DNA from: Piezodorus guildinii
Lineage: Eukaryota > Arthropoda > Insecta > Hemiptera > Pentatomidae
Length of the DNA: 64,000 bases
Assembly (NCBI GenBank): GCA_023052935.1
Contig: CM041298.1
Span: forward strand, 55,683,813-55,747,812
Reading direction: 5' to 3'
In this document: in pieces, positions 44,480 to 55,410 of the stretch
Numbering within the stretch: the first letter of the stretch is position 1
Layout: each line of letters starts with the position of its first letter
The notes under the pieces: model-generated
Told to the model about the DNA's origin: nothing
Database searches by the model: none
The model's input: the letters and a program-made list of their open reading frames with translations, nothing else
Made by a program: the position numbers and the translations under genes

Positions 44480-44844
44480 CTGGAGGAGGGCATGGAGCCG
44501 GTCGGGCGATAGGTCGGACAGACTCCTGGACCTGAGGGTCTCCGCTTCGAGCCTGAGGCGAGTCCCCTTGGCCTGGATCAGTTCCAGCAAGGTCCAGAGC
44601 TCATCCTCGCTGGGCTCAGTCGGCTTGGTACAGAACCCAGAGTCAGCCACCACCGACGAGGCCGCCTTGGAGGAGCGAGAGTTGGAGCGCGAGCGTGGCT
44701 CTTCCGGGCGCGGCTTCCTCTTGACGCGGACGCCGGGCTCCCATCGCGACGACCCCGAGCTCCGCAGCTTGGCCCGCAGCTGGGGAACGCCTCCATGACC
44801 ACCTCTCGGAATTCCAGCAGTGCTCCAACTTCATTCTGCAGCTC
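44480..44844 (-). CDS. Exon of a coiled-coil protein gene, with apparent 1-base frameshift
   Basis: A 365-bp GC-rich exon. Acceptor TTAATTTGCAG precedes GAGCTGCAGAATGAAG, and the donor is CTCCTCCAG then GTATGTGTC. Reading from the acceptor in phase 0 gives ELQNEVGALLEFREVVMEAF, then the frame breaks at a CCCC run (plus-strand 44782-44785). With one more C the exon would be 366 bp (122 codons) and end in phase 0, like its neighbours. The downstream frame is 101 codons without a stop: a basic Ser/Arg-rich linker, then VADSGFCTKPTEPSEDELWT, then a leucine-rich helix (RLRLEAETLRSRSLSDL). Unshifted translation meets a stop at 44580-44578. A sequencing or assembly error in the homopolymer is likelier than a dead gene. 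Confidence 0.8.
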
Positions 44845-45422
44845 CTGCAAATTAAGAAAAAAACATGGATGATTTAACTGTAATAACAAAGGAGAATAAA
44901 TAGTAGACACATAAACATACAACTCAGGGCATAATTTGCAACTGGCTTATTCTTACAACAGCTTCTGCGTAACTTGTTCTTTTTCAACACACTGTACAAT
45001 AAGTCAAATCTCTCTAAATATATATATAACGATGTTGATACGATTTTAACTATCATTAAGGACATTCTTTCCTGATGTTCTTTGAGTAAAATATATTGCA
45101 ATTAGGTTTTCTTTAATCAAGTCATCAAATAATTATTTCGGAAATATCAGTATTATTGTAGACTTATATTAGTAAATTATTAGTAAGCGCAAGATTTCAT
45201 ACAAGTTAATAGAAAGCCCATAAAATACACCACGATGGTTATAAGCCCATAAGCGTAAGAGCATCTTTTCTTCCCTAATGAGCTGATAATCCCAAAGATC
45301 GTTCTTTCTTAAACATAAAAAACACTAAATTCAAACTCCACCCGTGGGAAGCAGATGTTGGTCACTAGTCAAATATAAAAAGGAATAAGCTACTACGGAA
45401 CACCTCTTGAACTGTCAAAGTA

Positions 45423-46335
45423 TTGGGTTGATGCAAAATTAATGCAGGTTTCCTCTATTGCAATATCTTAATTCCAATTGTGTAAACAAAGCTAATCCTA
45501 ACATTGATCATTATTATACCGAAACAAACCTTATCTAATACCCTCTCTTTCACCATGAATTTGTTTAGTAAAATCGTTTTGTTCAGTGTGTTCAAAGGTC
45601 TTGAATCGAAAATGTCAAAGTGCGATTTTCGTCAAATTTATTTTTACGAATTTAAATTAGGGCGCAGCGCTGCGCAAACGGCTCGTAATATTAATGAAGT
45701 GTGGGGTCAGGGGGCTATTAATGAGTGCACGGTGCAGCGTTGGTTCCAGAAGTTTCGCAGAGGAGATTTCGACCTCGAAGACAAGGAAGGTCGGGGCCGT
45801 CATCTTGCTCTGGACAACGACCAGCTGAGGTCAAAAGTGGAAGAAGACCCAACCAAAACCACACGAGAAATGGATGAATGAATCAAATGATGAATCGATG
45901 AATCAAAAATTGCAACGTCTTTGCCCAGCATTGATGAATCGGAAGGGGCCGATCCTGCTCCACGATAACGCCAGACCACACGTTGCACAACCAACGCTTC
46001 GACGACTGCACGAGTTGGGCTACGAAGTTCTCCAACATCCGCCTTATTCACCTGACCTCTCTCCTACAGACTTCCACTTTTTCAGACATCTGGACAACTT
46101 TTTGAGGGAGAAAAATTTTCAAAACCAGGACGACATTGAAAATTCTTTTCGTGATTTCATTGAGTCCAGGGATTCGGATTTTTTTTTCTGGTGGAATAAG
46201 AAAGCTTGTTGAACGTTGGCAAAAGTGCATTGATTCAGATGGAAATTATTTTGATTAAATATATATGGTTAAAGTAAAGATATGGCGTATTTACAATACC
46301 TACTAAAAACCTGCATTAATTTTGCATCAACCCAA
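45423..46335 (+). mobile_element. Mariner (cecropia-like), internally deleted, copy 1
   Basis: 913 bp with perfect 29-base terminal inverted repeats starting TTGGGTTGATGCAAAATTAA, flanked by TA on both sides (45421-45422 and 46336-46337). It encodes the two ends of a transposase close in motif content to the Hsmar1/cecropia group, with the middle deleted. The deletion junction carries filler-like ATGAATGAATCAAATGATGA sequence. Plus orientation, inside the large intron. Confidence 0.95.
45612..46258 (+). pseudogene. Mariner transposase, deleted copy 1
   Basis: The N-terminal part (MSKCDFRQIYFYEFKLGRSA, NECTVQRWFQKFRRGDFDLE) is the paired helix-turn-helix DNA-binding domain. After about residue 88 the sequence jumps to KLQRLCPALMNRKGPILLHD, keeping the second catalytic Asp (HDNARPH) and the third (YSPDLSPTD) but not the first. 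The junction shifts frame, and a further T-run change near 46188 breaks the C-terminus (DSDFFFWWNKK instead of DSDFFSGGIRK). No catalytic activity is expected. A retained N-terminal domain could in principle bind mariner ends. Confidence 0.9.
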
Positions 46336-46544
46336 TAACTTAACAACAGAGCATACGTAGGTCTGCTTCGATGAAGATTCTTATGGCTCACCGAAAGCTC
46401 TAGCAGCTTATAGAAATGAAAACTCAACCGAGTTTTAAATCATAGGGAGCGCATAAGTAAATAAATATAATACCATTAATGAACATTTCATAATAAATAA
46501 TTAAATGAAATCTCAGGAAAACTACAAAAATACATTCCATTCCT

Positions 46545-46845
46545 ACAAAATGGTTTATTATTTCCAAATAACTATATTAGGGTATAACTGTTTAAATACC
46601 TGTTAGTACGCAAATAAGTAATATGTAAAGCAATAAATAATTCAAAGAAAAATGGCATATCACCAATGCTAATTTAAAAAAAAAATTGGTATTTATTTAT
46701 TTATTAATTAGGACAAACGGATTTTTTGAAATTCATTATTCGGGTTCAACGCGTCTTGGAACGTAAGCCCTAGATACAGGGGGAGGAGGGTTATTTTATT
46801 TTTTTGTGGATTATAAAGGTTCATTATTGAAAATAAGAAACCAGA
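46545..46845 (-). repeat. Family D repeat (unclassified)
   Basis: Minus-strand copy. Read in reverse it shows TTATTGAAAATAATGAACC-like, GCTTACGTTCCAAGACGCG, then in the left part AACAGTTATACCCTAATATA and GTTATTTGGAAATAATAAAC. The same blocks occur at 60415-61015 and 62160-63000. No frame, no tRNA boxes and no terminal repeats were recognised. Confidence 0.6.
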
Positions 46846-48827
46846 AACGGATTGGTCAGGCCTCCATATGTACTCCACTCATTCAAATCAAGTTTTTTTA
46901 TTATACTCACTTCTCTGATTCAGTATTATTAAAAGATTTCCATATCATTATTCTTAGGAAATATCTGAAAGTAGTTAGTATATAATATATAAATGGTTTT
47001 TAAACTACCCGCAATACCATTTATTCTATGACAAGTAGTTGAGTAATATAGTAGTATTTACAATTATAACAAAGTGATTCACATAATAGTTTGATTCGAG
47101 TTGACAGTTCATATAATTCAACTGGAGTGACTTAGTTCCTTAGTATAGACGGATATAAGTTAGTTTTAGTATTCACTACGGGTCATAACTTTTGGAAAAT
47201 GGAACAAAACTCACAGAGCTTAATCGCTGGTCATCAAAAGCCGTTCTGTCAAATTTCAGCAAATCCAAACAAAGAATCTGATTTTAAACTAAAACGTCGG
47301 GTTTCAGATTTTGATCCTTACTAAGCAGTTTCGACATATCATAGAGGATTCACAAAACAAATAATTTAAATACGTATATTTAAGATATACTAAAGTCATT
47401 TAGCTTGGTCTTATGTATTATATATACCTGACTTCCTCAATCCTCAAAAAACTGAAACAATTTATATGGTATATAGAAACGCAGATTTATAATTTTTTTT
47501 TTTTTTAGATTTAGATGAGAATCATAAATATAGTTGACAATAATATTACGATCATAAGAATTATTTTTAAAACTAGATACTGTAGTACAAAATATTTCAT
47601 AAATTATTTAAAAATCATTTGTAAAAAGCAACTAGTTACAAATGCAGACATTAACTCGTCTGGACTTTGAATAACAATATTTTAATATCAAAAAGAGAAA
47701 ACATTTAAATAAATACATATTACCCTATAATTTGTTAACAGGTAGCATTAACTTGTACAGAAGTGAATCATTCACTGAGATGTTGCAACAACCTTAATGA
47801 ATTCATTGCACTTGACCTAATTTTATTGAGAGGTTGAAGTGGAGAACTATATAACATTATATACAATTACGTAGAATGACAATGACGTAACTACTCATTT
47901 TATCCATATTGGTAATATGAATGTATTACATAATAAAAAATAAACATGCGGTGCTTAAAACTAATTGAAAAGGTCAACAATAATTATTATTAATTAAAGA
48001 AATCGGAATTTGCATAAAAAACATAAAAAATAAATTACGTACAGGCGTAACTAATTTTTTAACTTACTACTACGAGTTTCCATTGAAACATATATTCTAG
48101 ATTAAATATATTAACAATATTAATGATTGTTATAACTATAACTACCTCTTTAAGCTTTCTGATTTTTGTCACCCTCCCTTTATATTTATATATATATATA
48201 TATAAATAACAAATAAGAATATTTCCTATATTTTCATTTCAATTTATTGACCGAATTCTTGCAAAGTTTAAACTCATATTACTTTTTTTAGGTCTTATAA
48301 TAATTAGAAACGTTAACAAAATAAAAAAATTAAAATTAAATATAATTTGAATAAAGTAATATTTAAATTCGGCCTTTAAGATTATTTTAATGGAGGAATG
48401 TAGAAGAATTGATCTAAAAGACCATTTAATCGAAATTAAAAACATAATTCAATAAAAATTTGTAGACCCGTTCTAGAGAAAATGATTGAAATATGTAAAA
48501 TTGATTTAATGAACTTTATCTTCCGATTTCGGTGAAAATATATATTTGTTAGTATGCTACAGAATATAAATTATGTAACATCAGTTTCTAGACTTTTCAG
48601 TTTTCAGCAACACTTACTATTTAAGCAAAAACCACTACCAGCTTAGATTTCCTTATTTAGACTCTAAAGACCTTAGAATGTGAATTTTCGTAGACTACTA
48701 GGATTCAAATTGGGATATTTCACATAGTGAGAAGTGAAAGGAAAAAATAAAACAGAATGGGTTATATTTGGCTTGGAAAATGTTATATTAGATTTTGAAA
48801 GGGCTACATTGGAGTTATAAAGGTTTA
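46846..48827. other. Intronic AT-rich sequence
   Basis: No shared repeat block or frame was found, apart from a short TA run at 48183-48205 and a T run near 47490. Confidence 0.5.
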
Positions 48828-49146
48828 GGGAGTGACGTGGTCTAGTGGGTAGAGCGCTAGTGTACTGTGCTCTGGGTCCTGGGTTCGAATCCTGGCTGTG
48901 GCGGAATATTATTTATTCAGTTATTTCAGCCAGGGAGGGGGGAGGGGCGATCCTGGGGGTATGGAGACCCTCCTGGGGCACACCTAGCCTCAATCAAGTG
49001 GGTACCCAAAAGTGGGGAAAAAACCTGGCGGCTGCGCGTGATCTCGACCGAATCACCTCATTGCAGGGCCGTTGGACTAGCAACTAGCAACAGTACGAAT
49101 CTCTTTATGTACTGAGCCCAAAAGTCTTCATATGTTGTAGTGGCAC

Positions 49147-49148
<2 letters not shown>
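48828..49148 (+). mobile_element. SINE family B, best copy
   Basis: Plus strand, about 320 bp. The head is GGGAGTGACGTGGTCTAGTG with A box TGGTCTAGTGG and B box GGGTTCGAATCC 40 bases on. The body has GGGGCGATCCTGGGGG, GGAGACCCTCCTGGGGCACA, GTGGGTACCCAAAAGTGG and TGATCTCGACCGAATCACCT. It ends CCCAAAAGTCTTCATATGTT, then GTAGTGGCACAG and poly-T. The tRNA-like part lacks a closing acceptor stem, so it is a SINE and not a tRNA gene. Confidence 0.9.

Positions 49149-49182
<34 letters not shown>
49149..49182. repeat. T run (34 T)
   Basis: A homopolymer joining the 3' end of SINE B to an I-like LINE remnant. Confidence 0.95.
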
Positions 49183-49440
49183 CTGGAACTGGAGGAAACT
49201 GTTATAGCGAGACTTCGCATCGGACAAAGCAGACACAACTTTCTCATCTCATCCACCAATGTGGGCCTCTCTCAATAAAACATATAATTGAGAACTGCCC
49301 CAAGTTCCTTGTACTAATGGATAAATTTAATCTACCAAGACCGCTGAGTGACAGCTTGAAGGACTCCAGTGAAACAATTAGTTCGTTACTGAGGTTCAAA
49401 GAATGTCATCTACTCAAGGAATTATAAGGGAAAATAATAA
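49183..49440 (+). mobile_element. I-like LINE, C-terminal fragment
   Basis: The frame from 49183 to a stop near 49425 reads TQLSHLIHQCGPLSIKHIIE, then NCPKF and LPRPLSDSLKDSSETISSLL. The C..C..PL.IKHI(L/I)..CP.F pattern followed by a helix and LLRF is the extreme C-terminus of I/R1-type LINE ORF2 proteins, after the RNase H domain. Only this end is present. Confidence 0.7.
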
Positions 49441-50280
49441 TAATAAAAAAATGGAATTAATTAATTTTTAAACAATAGATAAATAATAATTTGTGTTATT
49501 CTTTTAAATTTGTTTAAAAAATCTATTAATATAAATATATACGGTGCTAATAACCAAGAGGTTAAGCACCTATTCCGATACCCTAATTCCTAACCCTTAA
49601 ACTGCAAAGAGCTTACTACGTTCGACAAAGAAAATATTAAATTTATCTTTGAAAGGGACACATAAAACTTCTTAGAACCCTTCACTCCTTTGGAAAGGGA
49701 TAGATTTGACGAGAGAATGTTTTTCAGATTGTTAAAAGAAATAAAGTGATAGATTTTCTAGTCGTAGGGTTTACAAGGACTTTTGTTAGCTGACCCTATT
49801 TCACGCCTCGGCTGTTGGACTATAACTAAGACTAATAATCTTGAAACATAGGCCGAAAGTTATTATTCATATGTTTGAGCAACACATCCGTTGGCCTTCA
49901 TATGAGTTTGCATAATTCTAAATCGGTTCTCATTAAACGGAATAGGTTTTCATTAAACCATGAAAATTTCATCATAATTGACCTCAATGTGGTCAATAAT
50001 ACTTTATTTTTTTCATTTTGCGAAATAGGCCTATCAAAAAATTATCCATCTCAGAAATTCAACGAGGGAAAGAAACTGGATATGCATTTATTAATATGAA
50101 TACATTTAATTTTTAAATGATTTAAATGTACATGTTAATAGAGAGTATAGAGATTGGAAGAAATTAGATATCTCTAAGGTTACTTACAGTAAGAATGGAC
50201 GGCAAAATCATATCTAATCAGTCGCCGATGTAGATTATTAATAATTAATAGTAAAGTATTATATTAAAAAAATTTCATTT
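49441..50280. other. No recognised feature
   Basis: Intronic, AT-rich, with no repeat block shared with the rest of the window. An open stretch at 49875-50099 has no motif. Confidence 0.45.
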
Positions 50281-50384
50281 GTTGGGTAATTTTTTTTTCC
50301 ATGAATAAAAAATAATTTTGCAAACGGTCAAACAAAGACAGAGATGGGTTACATTTCTGCACTGACCGTCCATGTAGTAAAAAA

Positions 50385-50750
50385 ACAAGAAAAGAAAAAA
50401 AAACAGCTTATTTATAATTCTATTTTGCCTGCATAATCATTAAGTGGTTAAATGTGCGGGATTTGAAGGTAGAAATAGAGATGAAGTGACGGATGGAAGG
50501 AGGAATAGAATTCCATAGGATTGAGGATCGTATGAGAAAGTCTATCGAAATGTGCAATTCGGTGGCCGTACAGTATAAATCTGAAGGCCTGGAGGGTGTA
50601 CAACGGAGATGGACAGCGGGATTTGATAACTTGGTGAAGGAAAGATACAAGGAAATACTTGCGAAGGTATTTCCACCTCAACTCGCTATAAAATTAAGAG
50701 ACGGAGGTGTACCAAGGGACTCCGAAGATGAAACTAATGATGCAATTAAG
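50385..50750 (-). mobile_element. CR1/L2-like LINE 3' fragment
   Basis: Minus-strand C-terminal coding relic closely resembling 11216-11515: FLIRSSILWNSIPPSIRH, FKSRTFNHL, RCTPSRPSDLY, preceded in another frame by FGVPWYTSVS..YSELRWKYLRKYF. At least two frameshifts are present. The hairpin 3' UTR is not recognisable. Confidence 0.7.
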
Positions 50751-50759
50751 TGTTTAATT

Positions 50760-52735
50760 TTTACCTCGAGATCCCCAGAAACATCACCGTATACCGTATT
50801 GCACTTGTCGAAGTGGGGGAATATTAGAGATGTAATGAGGAGTTTTCAGGTTTAACAAGGGGGAGAGAATTCAGTCGTTAGATGAAAAAGGAACGATCCG
50901 AGATTTCAGAAATAAGGTTTTTTAAGAATAGTGTTTGGTCAGAGCTTACTCCCAGATTCCTGACGGTCGGGTAGAACTTAATAGGATGACTATTCAGAAA
51001 GATATGTGGAACAGTTTTCTTGATGACACAATTAATATTTTGTATTTAATATCATTAATCCTATATTAATGACAATATAAGAAGAATATAGGAATTTGGA
51101 TTGCTACGATTGGATGCGGGAGGACTTTTAAAACTTAAACTACTATAAAAGTCAGAAAACTAAAAGTAATCGAAGAGCTATAATTAAAAATTATAATAAT
51201 ATTCAAAAGCTGGTGCATCAGATATACACAATTTTCTTAATGACTTGCACACACGTTGCCTCATAGCTTTAACTCAAAAGAGGAAAAAAATGACGGATTA
51301 TTTCTGATGACGAAGGAAGCACGGAACTTCGGGATCTCATTATAAGTTGACATCTACAAAGCAATCTGCTTTCACAGGGTCAAAGGTACAAGAGACTTTC
51401 TTCGAAAAAAAAAAAAAAATCAATCACAGGAGGAAGTAGACAAATTGAAAAAATAATAATGACATATAAAATTAAGATGAAATCGTCCATTTGTACGAAC
51501 CGTTGGAAAGTTAGGTTTAACCACTCTCACCCAATGTACCATATAACTTTAAAAAAACAAACTACACAACTATAATGATAGACGCATGTTGCAGCGACCA
51601 CAGACGTGCGAGGCGAAAGTTTGGAGAAAGAAAACGGGCATAATATTTCGTAAGGAGAACAGTATTTTTTTGTAAGAGGATACCATTACGCAAATCATGA
51701 ACCCATTACGATTCGGAAAAAAATTAAAACGATGCGATTACCAAAAGTCGAAGTTTCAGAACACGATTGGAGATCTGCTTAGAATAAATTACCATCGTAT
51801 GTAATATTTAAAGCTCTAGACGATAACTGTTCCTTGTTACGAAAAAGGTCTGTTGTATTATTATACTTAAGTCTTAGACCAGACAATTATTATTTGTTTG
51901 TACTTTTTTTTTATTCTTAGAGGACTACTCGTCCCAGAATATATTAATTTTTATTTGATGTCTTTCAAGAAATCTTTTTTTACAAAAAATGATAACGCGA
52001 TTCTTGGTTTTCGCAAACTCCTTCTAAACATAATTTCGGGCAATTATTTCCAACAAATATTTTTGGCAGACTCCTTTATCTAATCATTACAATGGCAAGG
52101 ACCCCTAAAATAAAGAAAATAAAAGAATGAAATCAAAGATGCATGTATATAAATCCTTGAAGAGAGCGTTTAAAAATTACAGTTCTTTCCGAAAGTTACT
52201 AAGTTTATTTTTATTTCATTCCAAAGCATACTAAAATGTTTTCTTCCATAACATAAAAAAAAAAAATTCTCGATTTCAATGTAAAAATAATCAAGTAAAT
52301 TGATTTAAAAAAAAACATTTTCTTAAATGATGTAGAACCTATTCCAAATCATCATACTAATTTTAAGGCACATCCGACCAACAGAAGCTTTATATAAATA
52401 TATTTTTTATAAAATTTTTATAATGCAATACAATATAAGTACCTATTTACTATTAGTTACTTCGCGCAATTGAGTCTGAAATGCCTGAATGATTATTAGC
52501 ACAAGCCAAGGATTCACGAATATTTATCATTAAGGATCCCCTTAATATTAATAAAAAACATTTCAATGACACCTCGCGAATCACCTGGACATGGTTTGCG
52601 GATCACTAGTTGGCGATCACTGATTTAGGCCATTCTTTCCTGAAGGTTTATAAGTAAAAAATATTCCAATAAACATTTTCTCAAGAACGGAAAATTGAAT
52701 CTTGTGATCAAGACATCAAAATATCTTCCCCGAAA
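50760..52735. other. No recognised feature
   Basis: Intronic sequence. Part of 50760-50860 may still be upstream LINE sequence. The rest shows no family relationship. Confidence 0.45.
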
Positions 52736-52915
52736 CAGGAGTATTGTTATAGACGTAAAATATACCGTTGGAAACAGCAAGATTTTAGAAAAGTTAATAT
52801 GCAATGAAAGTGTTTTACAGGTCAAAAAATGTTATGTTTGTAATGAGGAAAGTTATGGAATCAGTGTTGCCACCGTACAGTTTCGTACAAGTTATATTCT
52901 TTATTACAGTACGCA
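52736..52915 (+). repeat. Family E repeat, with HINE-like block
   Basis: Shares with 59705-59905 a TATACCGTTGGAAAC..AAGATTTTAGAAAAG block, a middle of similar length, and AGTGTTGCCACCGTACAG, TTTCGTACAAGTTATATTC. The first block also occurs inside the HINE-like elements. Mariner copy 2 is inserted 14 bases downstream. Confidence 0.5.
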
Positions 52916-52929
52916 AGATTTTAGAAATA

Positions 52930-53828
52930 TTGGGTTGATGCAAAATTAATGCAGGTTTTTAGTAGGTATTGTAAATACGCCATATCTTTACTTTAACCAT
53001 ATATATTTAATCAAAATAATTTCCATCTGAATCAATGCACTTTTGCCAACGTTCAACAAGCTTTCTTATTCCACCAGAAAAAAAATCCGAATCCCTGGAC
53101 TCAATGAAATCACGAAAAGAATTTTCAATGTCGTCCTGGTTTTGAAAATTTTTCTCCCTCAAAAAGTTGTCCAGATGCCTGAAAAAGTGGAAGTCTGTAG
53201 GAGAGAGGTCAGGTGAATAAGGCGGATGTTGGAGAACTTCGTAGTCCAACTCGTGCAGTCGTCGAAGCGTTGGTTGTGCAACGTGTGGTCTGGCGTTATC
53301 GTGGAGCAGGATCGGCCCCTTCCGATTCATCAATGCTGGGCAAAGACGTTGCAATTTTTGAGTTCCGAGTTCCGCCGCCATTTCTCATGTGGTTTTGGTT
53401 GGGTCTTCTTCCACTTTTGACCTCAGCTGGTCGTTGTCCAGAGCAAGATGACGGCCCCGACCTTCCTTGTCTTCGAGGTCGAAATCTCCTCTGCGAAACT
53501 TCTGGAACCAACGCAGCACCGTGCACTCATTAATAGCCCCCTGACCCCACACTTCATTAATATTACGAGCCGTTTGCGCAGCGCTGCGCCCTAATTTAAA
53601 TTCGTAAAAATAAATTTGACGAAAATCGCACTTTGACATTTTCGATTCAAGACCTTTGAACACACAGAACAAAACGATTTTACTAAATAAATTCATGGTG
53701 AAAGAGAGGGTATTAGATAAGGTTTGTTTTGGTATAATAATGATCAATGTTAGGATTAGCTTTGTTTACACAATTGGAATTAAGATATTGCAATAGAGGA
53801 AACCTGCATTAATTTTGCATCAACCCAA
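52930..53828 (-). mobile_element. Mariner (cecropia-like), internally deleted, copy 2
   Basis: 899 bp, minus orientation, with the same 29-base terminal inverted repeats as copy 1 and TA on both sides (52928-52929 and 53829-53830). It is very similar to copy 1 outside the deletion junction, where it has GGAACTCGGAACTC instead of the ATGAATC-rich filler. It lies about 6.6 kb from copy 1 in the same intron, in inverted orientation. Confidence 0.95.
53007..53639 (-). pseudogene. Mariner transposase, in-frame deletion, one stop, copy 2
   Basis: One frame of 211 codons, from ATG at 53639 to the stop at 53009-53007, with a single internal TGA at 53387-53385. In copy 1 that codon is CGA, so a CpG-type C-to-T change explains it. 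Without that stop the frame would join the N-terminal helix-turn-helix domain (KCDFRQIYFYEFKLG) directly to the C-terminal part (KLQRLCPALMNRKGP, HDNARPH, SPDLSPTD, SGGIRKLVERWQKC). About 135 residues, including the first catalytic Asp, are missing relative to typical mariner transposases of about 345 residues. Confidence 0.92.
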
Positions 53829-53879
53829 TAATATCACGTACCATATCGTAAAGTTAATTACACAAAATGGTACATAGGT

Positions 53880-54105
53880 ATGAATGTGACATGTTTTGTT
53901 TATTTATTTGTTAACTTCATTTAATTGTATTTATTTTGTCTATAAATTTTGTTATTGTATACGTTTATTTATTTTGATTTTATTTTATGTAATTTGACTT
54001 TCCTTTTGTTTATATTGTAAATATTGTATGAATGAGATTCTGCAGCACTATTATTATTGTCTATTATGACAAATTGTAATATATACGAATAAAAAAATAA
54101 AATAA
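53880..54105 (+). mobile_element. Possible LINE 3' UTR tail
   Basis: TTGTTTATTTATTTGTTAAC at the start, ending in GAATAAAAAAATAAAATAAA after a long AT-rich stretch. It looks like the 3' end and A-rich tail of a retroelement but has no coding part or target duplication that I can confirm. Confidence 0.3.
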
Positions 54106-55410
54106 ATAATTACACAAACAGTAGAGATATATAGGAACTCCTTATATTGTAAAACATACATCCTCTGAATACCATACACTGTGCTGAGGAGTTTGGGTGA
54201 CTACAAGTGTACATTCTCTATTTCTATGAGTTTGACACGCAATACAACAAGATTGATCAGTTCTGAGGATCCGGGGAGTAGATATAGCAAGGGATTGTAG
54301 GGGGGATGAAGGAAGGCGAAAGAGGGCGGTCAAAGGAACTGTAATGCAGGTCTTGGGTATTGCGCCCTAAGTACAGGTGAGGGTTCCTTTGTCTACAGGT
54401 AGCTGATTCAGGGCTATCAGAGGTAATTCTAGGTATTATAAATATTTTTAAAGACAAAGGAATTATAATAATAATTTTTAAAGTAATAAAATATTACTAT
54501 ATAGTATTAACTAGTCGATCTTATTCTATAACTGTAAGTAAGTCGTTAAAATAAATATAAGATTGTTATGAATCCAAAATCTGACATTGTTATTAATTAT
54601 TTCTACTTTAAATATTATTTCATGAAAACAGATATTCCACATTAAACTAATTGGGGATTTTATGGAAACTAAATTAAACTCTTAGAATGTATTTTAAATT
54701 GTTCTTTTAAAAATAATAATGGGAACCGTTTTTATTTATTCTTTATACGCACAGCATAAACTGGCTAGCTTAAGAAACCGTAATTTTTGTGTTATATATT
54801 TTACACCATTTGATTCTTTTGAATGTAAAGTAACCTATGAAAGTTCGTATTTAATATCCCAGCTCCTAACTCTCTTTTTATCTCCTCTATCTATATATAA
54901 AATCATCAAGGAATTCTTGGTTTTTTGCGAAAAACTCTAATCGGTCAGAGAGTACATTTTTAAACATTAAAGACACTACCCACATTTTAATTTCACCCGA
55001 GTGAAGCAGGGGCGACTCACAATAAAGTGATTCTTCAACTTCAAAGCGGAACTAAACTCCCTTGCCTGTAAAGAATCGATAGTACTTCTTGCAATGTCCT
55101 TCGAAGGCCTCTCCAAACTTGGCCATGTCATTGATGCACTGGAGTCATTCAATGATGTCGTCTCCTTGTTCTTAAAATGAGAGCCTAAGGCTAAGTTCGT
55201 TTCTTTTTTTAATAAAGAATTTTCAAGTGATGTGGTTTTCCTCGACCTAAATATTTTCTGTAATCCTTCTCCATGACACTATTGCAATATTTGTTCTTCC
55301 TGTCATTTCTATTTTATTTTATCTTCAAGTTCTCATTGTGTTAAGCTAAACACTACGCCAGTATATTAAATAAACGCAGATAAAGTTCTTAAACAGTACC
55401 GATAATGTAG
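54106..55410. other. No recognised feature
   Basis: 54240-54430 is GC-richer, with short open frames on the minus strand that lack splice borders and motifs. The rest is AT-rich. Confidence 0.45.

Noticed and set aside
45800..46051. Minus-strand frame over the mariner, also at 53213-53533 on the plus strand
   Set aside because: Both are antisense shadows of the transposase frame.
48828..48905. Possible tRNA gene with good A and B boxes
   Set aside because: The same head occurs in two other copies joined to the same body, and no closing acceptor stem is evident; it is a SINE head.
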